Shown: one piece after another, positions 8,182-15,644 of the stretch | How the letters are laid out: every line of letters begins with the position of its first letter | Position numbering within the stretch: position 1 is the first letter of the stretch | DNA from: Lutibacter sp. | GTDB taxonomy: Bacteria; Bacteroidota; Bacteroidia; Flavobacteriales; Flavobacteriaceae | Direction of reading: 5' to 3' | DNA length: 25,129 nt | Assembly (NCBI GenBank): GCA_004195315.1 | Contig: SDWL01000004.1 | Location: 1-25,129, forward strand | Translations under genes and position numbers: made by a program | The notes under the pieces: model-generated | Seen by the model: only the letters and a program-made list of their open reading frames with translations | What the model was told of the DNA's origin: nothing | Databases searched by the model: none

Positions 8182-8201
8182 ATTCCTGCAAAAGCAGGAA
8201 T
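8182..8201 (+). terminator. hairpin between convergent operons, probable terminator
   Basis: A perfect 8-bp stem, ATTCCTGC (8182-8189) and GCAGGAAT (8194-8201), encloses an AAAA loop and is followed by the T-rich CTATTTTAAATATTTT. It lies between argH (ends 8167) and the stop of the oppositely oriented pseudouridine synthase gene (8218). The T-rich tail is on the + side, so it best serves argH. On the - side there is no clear U-run. The ATTCCTGC/GCAGGAAT stem resembles dispersed intergenic hairpin repeats seen in many bacterial genomes, so it may also be one copy of such a repeat. Confidence 0.6.
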
Positions 8202-8217
8202 CTATTTTAAATATTTT

Positions 8218-8904
8218 CTAATTACATGCTTCCCAAATAACTTCTTTAGGAGTTGGTGCAATTATTAAAATAGTTTCTTTAGTTACAGGATGAATAAATT
8301 GGATTTTACGAGCGTGTAAATGAATACTTGCATCTTTATTACTACGGTCAAAACCATATTTTAAATCGCCTTTTATTGGTGAGCCAATAGCAGCCAGTTG
8401 GCATCTAATTTGATGATGACGACCCGTTTCTAAATCAACTTCTAATAAGTGGTAATTATCTAAAGATTTAACAAGTTTATAATGAAGAGTGGCTTTTTTA
8501 CTTGCTTCAATTTCAGAAGAATACGAGGTGGATTTGTTGTTTTTAGGGTTTTTTCTTAAAAATCCCGTAAGTGTATCAACATTTTTAATTGGTTTGTTTT
8601 TAACAACTGCCCAATAGGTTTTGTTCACTAATTTATCACGAAGCATTTTGTTAAATCGCTCTAATGATTTTGATGTTTTTGCAAAAACAACAATGCCTGT
8701 AGTAGGCCTGTCCAATCTGTGAACCACTCCTAAAAAAACATTTCCAGGCTTATTATATTTTTCTTTAATATATTCTTTAACAACTTCACTTAATGGAGTG
8801 TCTCCAGTTTTGTCGCCTTGAACAATATCACCCGATTGTTTATTTATAATGATAAAGTGATTGTCTTCAAACAATACAGCTAAATTATTTTTGGTTGAAG
8901 CCAT
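8218..8904 (-). CDS. RluA-family RNA pseudouridine synthase
   Basis: This 228-aa enzyme isomerises uridine to pseudouridine in rRNA or tRNA. The RluA-family catalytic motif is VVHRLDRPTTGIVVFAKT, with Asp65 as nucleophile. VLFEDNHFIIINKQSG near the N-terminus and LETGRHHQIRCQLAAIGSPIKGDLKYG in the C-terminal half are typical of the catalytic fold. There is no N-terminal S4 RNA-binding domain, unlike RluC and RluD (about 320 aa), so the size is closer to RluA or TruC-type proteins. The target uridine cannot be told from sequence and no symbol is given. It is the last gene of a three-gene leftward operon. Its ATG lies one base after the engB stop, and it ends in TAG. Confidence 0.9.
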   Translation of the reverse strand: MASTKNNLAVLFEDNHFIIINKQSGDIVQGDKTGDTPLSEVVKEYIKEKYNKPGNVFLGVVHRLDRPTTGIVVFAKTSKSLERFNKMLRDKLVNKTYWAVVKNKPIKNVDTLTGFLRKNPKNNKSTSYSSEIEASKKATLHYKLVKSLDNYHLLEVDLETGRHHQIRCQLAAIGSPIKGDLKYGFDRSNKDASIHLHARKIQFIHPVTKETILIIAPTPKEVIWEACN

Positions 8905-8905
8905 T

Positions 8906-9517
8906 TTATGAATTATCTTCTATTCCTTTATTTAAACCATCAATAAATTCAAGAATTTCTTTTCTACCAGTTGCATTACTTGCAGATGAAACAAAGTGTT
9001 GAGGCATAGTTTCCCACATTGTTTTAGTCATGGTTTCACTATATATTTGAACATTTCTATTCAGTTCGGATAATTTAATCTTGTCTGCTTTGGTGAAAAT
9101 TATGCAAAATGGGATTCCCTTTTCGCCTAAGAATTCCATAAATTCCAAATCAATTTTTTGAGGTTCGTGCCTACAATCTATCAAAACAAAAGTACAAATT
9201 AGCTGTTCACGTTGCAAAAAGTAGTTTTTTATAAAACTTTGAAATGTTTGTTTAATGGTTTTTGAAACTTTGGCATATCCATAGCCCGGTAAATCTACTA
9301 AAAACCAATTATTATTTATTTTAAAGTGATTTATAAGTTGTGTTTTCCCTGGCCTTCCAGATATTTTTGCTAACTTATTTCTATCAGTTAGCATATTAAT
9401 TAACGAAGATTTTCCAACGTTAGAACGACCTATAAAAGCATATTCTGGAAATTGTTCTTTTGGACATTTGGAAACATCAGAATTGCTAATTACAAAATCA
9501 GCTGTTTTAATTTTCAT
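8906..9517 (-). CDS. engB: ribosome-assembly GTPase EngB (YihA/YsxC)
   Basis: This 203-aa TRAFAC-class GTPase is needed for late assembly of the large ribosomal subunit. All G motifs are visible: G1 GRSNVGKSS (30-38), the G2 threonine in GRPGKTQLINHF, G3 DLPGYGYAKVSK (75-86), G4 TKADK (142-146) and G5 SSAS (177-180). The order and the DLPGYGYA block are diagnostic for the EngB branch. The length is typical. It lies 6 bp after the alpha/beta hydrolase stop and one base before the pseudouridine synthase, so the three genes are probably co-transcribed. A link with a neighbouring rRNA-modifying enzyme fits a ribosome-assembly theme. Confidence 0.95.
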   Translation of the reverse strand: MKIKTADFVISNSDVSKCPKEQFPEYAFIGRSNVGKSSLINMLTDRNKLAKISGRPGKTQLINHFKINNNWFLVDLPGYGYAKVSKTIKQTFQSFIKNYFLQREQLICTFVLIDCRHEPQKIDLEFMEFLGEKGIPFCIIFTKADKIKLSELNRNVQIYSETMTKTMWETMPQHFVSSASNATGRKEILEFIDGLNKGIEDNS

Positions 9518-9523
9518 TATATT

Positions 9524-10288
9524 TTATAAATTTCTTTCTGTTAGCCAGTTTTCAAGAATTTTATTGAATTCTTCTGGGTGTTCCATCATTGGTGTATGAC
9601 CACATTTGTCAATCCAATATAATTTGGCATCGGGTAATAATTTTTCAAAATCAACAGCAACTTCTGGAGGAGTTACAGTATCATTCTTTCCCCAAATTAC
9701 GCAAGCTGGCGTATGCATATCAGGCAAATCTTTTGCCATATTATGTCGAATAGCACTTTTAGCAATGGCCAATGTTTTTATAACTTTACTTCTATCATTA
9801 ACAGTTGTATAAACTTCATCAATAATTTCTTTTGTAGCTATTTTAGGGTCGTAAAATACTTCTTCCGTTTTAGCTTTTATATATTCATAGTTGCCTCTTT
9901 TTGGGTATGTATCACCCATAGATTTTTCATACAAGCCTGAACTTCCAGTCAAAACAAGACCATTCACATTTTTCAAATTCAATTTGGTAAAGTACAATGC
10001 AATATGTCCACCTAATGAATTTCCAAGTAAAATAGCACTATCAATTTTTTTAAAAGCCATAAATTCTTTTAAAAATTTAGAAATGTTTTTAACATTGGTT
10101 TTTAAAAGTGGTAAGGAATAAATAGGTAATTCAGGGATAATTACTTTATACCCTTTGGTTGAAAAATAGTTTAAAACGCCATTAAAATTACTTAATGCAC
10201 CCATAAGCCCATGAAGTACAATTATTGGTTCACCTTCACCTGCTTCAATATAACTAAATTTCCCTTCTTTAATAAGAGTATTGTTCAT
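9524..10288 (-). CDS. alpha/beta-fold hydrolase of unknown substrate
   Basis: This 254-aa single-domain alpha/beta hydrolase has an intact catalytic triad. The oxyanion strand is VLHGLMGALSN, the nucleophile elbow is GNSLGGH (Ser91), the acid is in WGKNDTVTPPE (Asp203) and the histidine is in CGHTPMMEHPEEF (His231). There is no signal peptide, so it is probably cytoplasmic. The HGLMG and GNSLGGH pattern is shared with many esterases, lipases and MenH/BioH-like enzymes, and the sequence does not fix a substrate. It is the first gene of the leftward engB operon and is divergent from mraZ. I recall similar divergent pairing with mraZ in other flavobacteria, but that does not establish a wall-related function. 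Confidence 0.88.
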   Translation of the reverse strand: MNNTLIKEGKFSYIEAGEGEPIIVLHGLMGALSNFNGVLNYFSTKGYKVIIPELPIYSLPLLKTNVKNISKFLKEFMAFKKIDSAILLGNSLGGHIALYFTKLNLKNVNGLVLTGSSGLYEKSMGDTYPKRGNYEYIKAKTEEVFYDPKIATKEIIDEVYTTVNDRSKVIKTLAIAKSAIRHNMAKDLPDMHTPACVIWGKNDTVTPPEVAVDFEKLLPDAKLYWIDKCGHTPMMEHPEEFNKILENWLTERNL

Positions 10289-10313
10289 TCAATTTTGAAT
10301 TTAAAACTAATCA

Positions 10314-10321
10314 CAAAGGTA
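10314..10321 (-). promoter_or_regulatory. -7 promoter element for the hydrolase-engB operon
   Basis: Read on the - strand this is TACCTTTG, an exact match to the Bacteroidota sigma-factor -7 consensus TAnnTTTG. It ends 25 bp upstream of the hydrolase ATG, which implies a short leader. No convincing -33 TTG is seen. Instead the upstream region carries two A-tract repeats (10325-10336 and 10343-10354). Confidence 0.55.
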
Positions 10322-10324
10322 GGT

Positions 10325-10354
10325 TTTTTTTCTAAAATACGATTTTTTTCTAAA
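10325..10354. repeat. direct 12-mer repeat in the divergent promoter region
   Basis: TTTTTTTCTAAA occurs at 10325-10336 and again at 10343-10354, exactly 18 bp apart, each followed closely by a form of ACGA (ATACGA and CGATAG). On the - strand these are TTTAGAAAAAAA copies just upstream of the -7 element for the hydrolase operon. They might act as an A-tract upstream element or a regulator site. With such low-complexity sequence, chance or slippage is also possible. Confidence 0.4.
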
Positions 10355-10436
10355 CGATAGCAATATTAATTTTAAGTGCCTGTTTTTCAAAAATATAGTC
10401 GAAATAATAGGTTAACTGTTAAAAGTTATCAACATA

Positions 10437-10461
10437 GTGGGTAAAAGTGGTTTTTTGTGGG
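10437..10461 (+). promoter_or_regulatory. probable MraZ operator (three 10-bp-spaced repeats)
   Basis: Three copies of GTGG occur at 10437-10440, 10447-10450 and 10457-10460. Each is followed by G, T and G respectively, giving TGGG, TGGT and TGGG at exact 10-bp intervals with A/T-only spacers. E. coli MraZ is known to bind TGGGN direct repeats separated by 5 bp upstream of mraZ, the same 10-bp periodicity. The repeats end 11 bp before the -7 element of the mraZ promoter, a position suited to autorepression. Motif, spacing and location all agree. Binding itself is inferred. Confidence 0.8.
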
Positions 10462-10471
10462 AAAAAATTTA

Positions 10472-10479
10472 TATTTTTG
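10472..10479 (+). promoter_or_regulatory. -7 promoter element of mraZ and the dcw cluster
   Basis: TATTTTTG fits the Bacteroidota -7 consensus TAnnTTTG and ends 18 bp before the mraZ ATG. A TTTG at 10454-10457 could serve as the -33 element, but the 14-bp gap is shorter than the usual 17-23 bp. It also overlaps the third MraZ repeat. The predicted 5' leader is very short and A-rich. Confidence 0.55.
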
Positions 10480-10497
10480 AATACACTAAAAATCAAA

Positions 10498-10971
10498 ATG
10501 GTAAATTTAATTGGGACATACGAATGTAAAGCCGATGCTAAAGGGAGATTAACACTTTCTTCGGCTTTGAAGAGGCAACTTTCTCCAATACTTCAAGATG
10601 GATTTGTATTAAAACGATCAGTTTTTCAGCCATGTTTGGAGTTGTACCCAATGTATGAGTGGAATATTTTAATGGCGAAGGTAAACAAGTTAAACAGATT
10701 TGTTAAAAAGAATAATGATTTTATTCGTCGATTTACTGCAGGTGTGAAAATTATTGAATTAGATAATTCAGGTAGGTTATTAATACCAAAAGATTTACAG
10801 TCATTCGCTGGAATCACAAAAAATGTTGTGTTTTCTTCCGCAGTTAACATTGTTGAAGTTTGGGATAAAGATAACTATGAAAAAGCTATTGATGATGCAA
10901 CGGTTGATTTTGCAGATTTAGCTGAAGAAGTAATGGGTAATGTAATAGAAAACGAAGATGGAATATCATAA
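10498..10971 (+). CDS. mraZ: transcriptional regulator MraZ
   Basis: This 157-aa DNA-binding protein of the SpoVT/AbrB fold regulates the dcw operon that it heads. Two tandem half-domains are visible: GTYECKADAKGRLTLSSALK (6-25) with the DxKGR motif, and IIELDNSGRLLIPKDLQ (85-101) with DxxGR. Both belong to the DNA-contact loops of the family. I chose the ATG at 10498 (MVNLIGTYECK). A GTG at 10447 in the same frame would lie inside the operator and -7 element and would add 17 unrelated residues. The length fits the family. It overlaps rsmH by 14 bp. The GTGG repeats upstream make autoregulation likely. Confidence 0.95.
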   Translation: MVNLIGTYECKADAKGRLTLSSALKRQLSPILQDGFVLKRSVFQPCLELYPMYEWNILMAKVNKLNRFVKKNNDFIRRFTAGVKIIELDNSGRLLIPKDLQSFAGITKNVVFSSAVNIVEVWDKDNYEKAIDDATVDFADLAEEVMGNVIENEDGIS

Positions 10972-11854
10972 TCCGGTATTATTAAAAGAAAGTGTTGATG
11001 GTTTAAATATTAAACCTGACGGGGTGTATGTTGATGTTACTTTTGGAGGCGGAGGTCATTCAAGAGAGATATTAAGTAGGTTAAATGAACATGGAAAATT
11101 GTTGGCTTTTGATCAAGATGATGACGCAAAACGAAATATGATTGATGATGAGCGTTTTACGTTGATACCACAAAATTTCAGATTTATAAAAAGATATTTA
11201 CGTTTTTATGGTGTGAAAAAAGTGGATGGTATTTTGGCTGATTTAGGTGTTTCTTCACATCAGTTTGATGTGGCTGAACGTGGTTTTTCTACACGGTTTG
11301 ATGCGGGTTTGGATATGAGAATGAATCAGGCAGATGAATTATCAGCTTTTAAGGTGGTAAATTTTTATAATGAACAAAAATTAAGTGATGTTTTGTTTCA
11401 ATATGGTGAATTACGAAATGCAAGAGCAATAGCAAAAAAAATTGTTGAAACAAGATCTGAAAAAAAAATTAAAACAAGTTTTGAATTAAAAGAGGTTTTA
11501 AGTGAATTTGTGCCAAAAGCTGTTGAGCATAAAATATTAGCTCAAATTTTTCAAGGAATCAGAATTGAAGTAAATCAAGAAATAGAAGCGCTTAAAGAAT
11601 TTTTACTGCAAGCACCTGAAATATTAAATAAAGAAGGGAGATTGAGTGTTATTTCTTACCATTCTTTAGAAGATAGATTGGTAAAACGATTTATAATTAA
11701 TGGGTTATTTGAAGGTGAGCCTGAAAAAGATTTTTATGGAAATATAAGTGTTCCATTGAAGAAAGTTGGAAAAATGATTATTCCATCATTTCAAGAAATA
11801 AAAATAAATAATAGAGCGAGAAGTGCAAAATTGAGAATAGCAACCCTAAAGTAA
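10958..11854 (+). CDS. rsmH: 16S rRNA (cytosine-N4)-methyltransferase
   Basis: This 298-aa SAM-dependent methyltransferase (formerly MraW) methylates N4 of C1402 (E. coli numbering) in the 16S rRNA decoding centre. The N-terminus MEYHNPVLLKESVDGL is typical. The SAM-binding loop is VDVTFGGGGHSREIL (25-39), followed by ILADLGVSSHQFD, the RGFSTRFDAGLDMRM block, and SYHSLEDRLVK near the C-terminus. All are family signatures and the length is normal. It starts within mraZ and its stop overlaps the next ATG (TAATG), a tight coupling common at this position in dcw clusters. Confidence 0.96.
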   Translation: MEYHNPVLLKESVDGLNIKPDGVYVDVTFGGGGHSREILSRLNEHGKLLAFDQDDDAKRNMIDDERFTLIPQNFRFIKRYLRFYGVKKVDGILADLGVSSHQFDVAERGFSTRFDAGLDMRMNQADELSAFKVVNFYNEQKLSDVLFQYGELRNARAIAKKIVETRSEKKIKTSFELKEVLSEFVPKAVEHKILAQIFQGIRIEVNQEIEALKEFLLQAPEILNKEGRLSVISYHSLEDRLVKRFIINGLFEGEPEKDFYGNISVPLKKVGKMIIPSFQEIKINNRARSAKLRIATLK

Positions 11855-12186
11855 TGGCTAATTTCAAAGAAAATATTTACCATGTATTAAAAGGGAATTT
11901 TTTAGTAAGTAATGATTCTTTAAAAAATTGGCGTTTTATATTATTTATGGTTTTATTAATGATGCTAATGATTGCAAGTTCACACAGTTCTGATAAAAAA
12001 GTAATGGAAATTGCAAAACTTAATAAGAAAATTAAAGAATTAAGATCTGAATTTGTTGATACTCGATCAATTTCTATGAAATTGAAATTAGAATCAACAA
12101 TTAGAAATAAGGTTTTAGATTTGGAATTAAGGCCAAGTGAAAATCCGCCGCAAGTTATTAGGGTAACATCAAAAAAAGCAAATTAA
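11854..12186 (+). CDS. ftsL: FtsL-like cell division protein
   Basis: This 110-aa single-pass membrane protein has a cytoplasmic N-terminus, a hydrophobic segment at about 27-43 (WRFILFMVLLMMLMIASS), then a charged, Leu/Ile-rich stretch (KKVMEIAKLNKKIKELRSEF, about 48-67) likely to form a coiled coil. Its size, topology and position between rsmH and ftsI are those of FtsL, which bridges FtsQ to FtsI/FtsW in the divisome. Primary sequence conservation in this family is weak, so the call rests mainly on architecture and synteny. Its start lies in the rsmH stop codon. Confidence 0.82.
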   Translation: MANFKENIYHVLKGNFLVSNDSLKNWRFILFMVLLMMLMIASSHSSDKKVMEIAKLNKKIKELRSEFVDTRSISMKLKLESTIRNKVLDLELRPSENPPQVIRVTSKKAN

Positions 12187-12188
12187 AA

Positions 12189-14177
12189 TTGGCAGCAACA
12201 AAAAAAAGCATACTAAACAAACTGTACTTTGTATTTGTGTTTATCGCATTGTTTTTGGTGGCAATAGTTGTAAGGCTTACTAATATTCAATTTGCTGATG
12301 GAGAAAAATATAGAAACTTATCTGAGCATCTTACTCTTAGAAATGATACAATTTTCGCAAATAGAGGAAATGTATTTTCAGCTGACGGCAGTTTGTTAGC
12401 GACTTCAATGTCGCAATATGAAATTAGAATGGATGCTTTTACTGTTGATTCTAAAGTATTTGAAAAAGAGATTAGAAATTTAGCTACAGAATTGTCAAAA
12501 ATGCTTGGAAATTCTCCTTCTCGTTGGGAACAAAGTATTAGAAAAGCGAGAAATAATAGAAATAGATACTTATTTATTACTCGAAAATTAGGGTATAATG
12601 ATTATATAAAAATTAAAAGTTTTCCAATTTTTAATTTAGGAATGTATAAAGGAGGTTTTATAGCTGAACAATCAACTGTTAGAGCGCATCCTCTAGGGAA
12701 AGTTGCAGAAAGAACGATTGGTTATGACGATTATAGAGGTGCTCCAGGAATAGAAGGTGCTTATAGAAAATATTTAAAAGGGAAGCATGGTTGGAGAATG
12801 AAGCAAAAGATAGCTCAGGGTCAATGGAAACCAATTAACGACAACAACGAAAGGGAACCTGTAGACGGAAAAGATATAGTAACAACAATTGATGTTAATA
12901 TACAGGATGTTGCTCATCATTCTTTATTGAAACAATTAGAATTTTACAATGCAGAACATGGTTGCGTTGTTGTAATGGAAACTAAAACAGGTGAGATAAA
13001 AGCAATTTCTAACTTAGGAAGAAACTCTGAAGGTAAATATTACGAAAAAAGAAACTATGCAGTTTATGAATCTCAAGAACCTGGTTCAGCTTTCAAAGTA
13101 ATGTCTATGGTTGCAGCATTAGAAACAGGTTTAATTGATACAAGTACAGTTGTTGATACAGGTAAAGGGAAGTACAGAATGTATGGAAGATATATTAATG
13201 ATTCTAAAAGAGGTGGATTCGGGGAAATTACATTTGCAAGAGCACTTGAAGTTTCATCAAATATTGGTTTTGCAAGGTTGATTGAAGAAAATTTTGGCAA
13301 AAATCCTGAAAAGTTTATTAATATTTTAAAAGGAATGCACCTAAATGATAAGCTTGGTTTAGCTATTAAAGGTGAAGGAGAACCAGAAATTCCAGCTCCA
13401 GGTGATAAAAAGTGGAGTAAAAACGCATTGCCATCAATTTCTTATGGATATAATTTAGCATTAACACCATTGCAAACTTTAACATTTTATAATGCTATTG
13501 CAAATAATGGAGAAATGCTGAAGCCTAAATTTGTAAAAGAAATTCGTACTTGGGATAAACATGTTGAGTATTTTGAAAAAGAAGTAATAGACCCAGAAAT
13601 TTGTTCAAAAGAAACAGTTAAAAAAGTTCAAGAAGTTCTTAAAAATGTTGTGGTACGTGGAACAGGTCAAAAATTGTATGATGAAAATTTTTCAATGGCG
13701 GGTAAAACAGGAACAGCACGTAAAGAATATTGGCTAGATGATTGGGCTTCAAACAGAAAATATATTTCATCTTTTACAGGTTATTTCCCAGCTGAAAACC
13801 CAATGTATTCATGTATCGTAGTAATTCATAAGCCAGATATTAAAGCAGGTTTCTACGGTGTGGATGTTTCTGGTCCCGTTTTTAAAGATATCGCTCAAAA
13901 AATATATACTTCAAATCACATCATTAATACGATAGATAATAACACTCCAAATTTTGCAAGTATTAAAAACAGCTTTGATGTTTACTATACCAAATCTAAT
14001 AAGGAATTTATTTCAATCCCAAATGTTAAAGGAATGGCGGCAATGGACGCCATTTCTTTACTTGAAAACATAGGATTGAAAGTGAATTTTAATGGTGAAG
14101 GAAAAGTACAAGATCAGTCTATAAATGCTGGCGTAAAGTTAATAAAAGGAACAACAATAGTTTTAAATTTAATTTAA
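12189..14177 (+). CDS. ftsI: septal peptidoglycan transpeptidase (class B PBP) with PASTA domain
   Basis: This 662-aa class B penicillin-binding protein cross-links septal peptidoglycan together with FtsW. It has an N-terminal membrane anchor (about 11-29), a dimerisation/pedestal domain, and a transpeptidase domain with all three active-site motifs: SAFK (Ser300-Lys303), SSN (356-358) and KTG (506-508). A single PASTA domain follows at about 607-661 (SIPNVKGMAAMDAISLLENIG). The start is TTG at 12189, two bases after the ftsL stop. The first in-frame Met lies beyond residue 70 and would remove the anchor. No signal peptide cleavage is expected. The PASTA tail, absent in E. coli FtsI, is common in this phylum. 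Confidence 0.95.
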   Translation: MAATKKSILNKLYFVFVFIALFLVAIVVRLTNIQFADGEKYRNLSEHLTLRNDTIFANRGNVFSADGSLLATSMSQYEIRMDAFTVDSKVFEKEIRNLATELSKMLGNSPSRWEQSIRKARNNRNRYLFITRKLGYNDYIKIKSFPIFNLGMYKGGFIAEQSTVRAHPLGKVAERTIGYDDYRGAPGIEGAYRKYLKGKHGWRMKQKIAQGQWKPINDNNEREPVDGKDIVTTIDVNIQDVAHHSLLKQLEFYNAEHGCVVVMETKTGEIKAISNLGRNSEGKYYEKRNYAVYESQEPGSAFKVMSMVAALETGLIDTSTVVDTGKGKYRMYGRYINDSKRGGFGEITFARALEVSSNIGFARLIEENFGKNPEKFINILKGMHLNDKLGLAIKGEGEPEIPAPGDKKWSKNALPSISYGYNLALTPLQTLTFYNAIANNGEMLKPKFVKEIRTWDKHVEYFEKEVIDPEICSKETVKKVQEVLKNVVVRGTGQKLYDENFSMAGKTGTARKEYWLDDWASNRKYISSFTGYFPAENPMYSCIVVIHKPDIKAGFYGVDVSGPVFKDIAQKIYTSNHIINTIDNNTPNFASIKNSFDVYYTKSNKEFISIPNVKGMAAMDAISLLENIGLKVNFNGEGKVQDQSINAGVKLIKGTTIVLNLI

Positions 14178-15641
14178 TTGAAGGTACTAAAAGACATATT
14201 ATATAAAGTGAGTATTAATACCATTCAAGGTAGTGCCAATATAGCGGTAAATGCTATTGTTTTTGATTCACGAGAGGTTAAACAAAATAATTTGTTTGTT
14301 GCTCAAAAAGGGTTGTTGTTTGATGGGCATAATTTTATTAGTAAAGCAATTGAGTTAGGTGCAACGGTAATTGTTTGTGAAGAATTGCCTGAAAATTTAA
14401 CTCAAAACATAACCTATGTTCAAGTTGAAGATTCAAATAGTGCTTTAGCTGTTATTGCTTCAAACTTTTATGATAACCCTTCATCAAAATTAAAATTGGT
14501 TGGAATTACTGGTACAAACGGTAAAACTACTATTGCTACATTATTATATAATTTATTTCAAAAATCTGGATATAAATCTGGGTTATTGTCAACAGTCAAA
14601 ATTTTGGTTGATACAATTCAATATGAAGCAACGCACACAACACCAAATTCAGTATTAATAAATAAGTATTTAAATGAAATGGTTAATCAGGGAGTTGATT
14701 ATTGTTTTATGGAAGTAAGCTCTCATGGTATTCATCAAAAAAGAACAGAAGGGTTACAATTTGTTGGAGGAGTTTTTACCAATTTAACACATGACCATTT
14801 AGACTATCATAAATCTTTCAAAGAATATAGAGATGTGAAAAAATCGTTTTTTGATTCATTACCAAAATCAGCTTTTGCATTGGTAAATATAGATGATAAA
14901 AACGGAGCAGTAATGCTTCAAAATACAATAGCAAAAAAACAGTCGTATGCTTTAAAAACAATGACCGATTATAAGGTTAGAATTTTAGAAAATCAATTTT
15001 CAGGCTTGTTGTTAACTATAAATAATAAAGAAGTTTGGACAAAATTAATTGGAAGTTTTAACGCGTACAATTTAGCTGCCGTTTATGGAGTCGCAAATTT
15101 GTTAGGTTTAGATTCAACAGAAACATTAACACATATTAGTGAGTTGGAAAGTGTAAGTGGAAGATTCCAACATTTTATTTCAAAAGGTGGTGTAACGGCA
15201 ATAATAGATTATGCCCACACACCTGATGCTTTAAAAAATGTACTAGAAACAATTAATGATATTAGAACAGGAAATGAACAAGTAATTACCGTTGTGGGAT
15301 GCGGAGGAAATCGAGATAAAGCTAAACGACCTGTTATGGGACGTTTAGCATCTCAACTAAGCTCACAGGTAATTTTTACTTCAGACAATCCTAGAAGTGA
15401 AAACCCACAAACAATTATTGAAGAAATTGAATCTGGAGTAGAACCTCAAAATTTCAGGAAAACAATATCAATTTTAGATAGAGAGCAAGCAATTAAAGCA
15501 TCAACAAAATTCGCCAAAAAAGGAGATATTATTTTAATTGCTGGGAAGGGGCATGAAACCTATCAAGAAGTAAAAGGAAAGCGATCACATTTTGATGATT
15601 ATGAGAAAATAACACAATTATTAAAAGCCATAGAAAGTTAA
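14178..15641 (+). CDS. murE: UDP-MurNAc-dipeptide:meso-diaminopimelate ligase
   Basis: This 487-aa Mur ligase adds the third residue of the stem peptide. The ATP loop is GITGTNGKTTIATLL (109-123). EVSSHGIHQKR follows in the central domain, and IIDYAHTPDALKN sits at the start of the C-terminal part. The substrate-selecting motif is DNPR (Asp403-Arg406, in TSDNPRSENP), which marks meso-diaminopimelate rather than lysine enzymes, so the organism should have DAP-type peptidoglycan. The start is TTG immediately after the ftsI TAA (TAATTG). It gives KVLKDILYKVSI, the normal beginning of the family, and there is no nearby ATG. murF is not next to it, unlike in E. coli. Confidence 0.95.
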   Translation: MKVLKDILYKVSINTIQGSANIAVNAIVFDSREVKQNNLFVAQKGLLFDGHNFISKAIELGATVIVCEELPENLTQNITYVQVEDSNSALAVIASNFYDNPSSKLKLVGITGTNGKTTIATLLYNLFQKSGYKSGLLSTVKILVDTIQYEATHTTPNSVLINKYLNEMVNQGVDYCFMEVSSHGIHQKRTEGLQFVGGVFTNLTHDHLDYHKSFKEYRDVKKSFFDSLPKSAFALVNIDDKNGAVMLQNTIAKKQSYALKTMTDYKVRILENQFSGLLLTINNKEVWTKLIGSFNAYNLAAVYGVANLLGLDSTETLTHISELESVSGRFQHFISKGGVTAIIDYAHTPDALKNVLETINDIRTGNEQVITVVGCGGNRDKAKRPVMGRLASQLSSQVIFTSDNPRSENPQTIIEEIESGVEPQNFRKTISILDREQAIKASTKFAKKGDIILIAGKGHETYQEVKGKRSHFDDYEKITQLLKAIES

Positions 15642-15644
15642 GAG

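Noticed and set aside
9606..10121. Three overlapping short + strand frames (68-76 codons)
   Set aside because: All are antisense to the alpha/beta hydrolase, whose catalytic triad is intact. No family features are visible.
10426..10434. DnaA box (TTATCAACA)
   Set aside because: It has one mismatch to TTATCCACA in a very AT-rich region, stands alone, and no replication-origin gene is nearby. It is kept only as a low-interest note.
10447..10497. GTG start for mraZ adding 17 residues
   Set aside because: It lies within the operator and promoter element, and MraZ proteins begin at or near the ATG at 10498.
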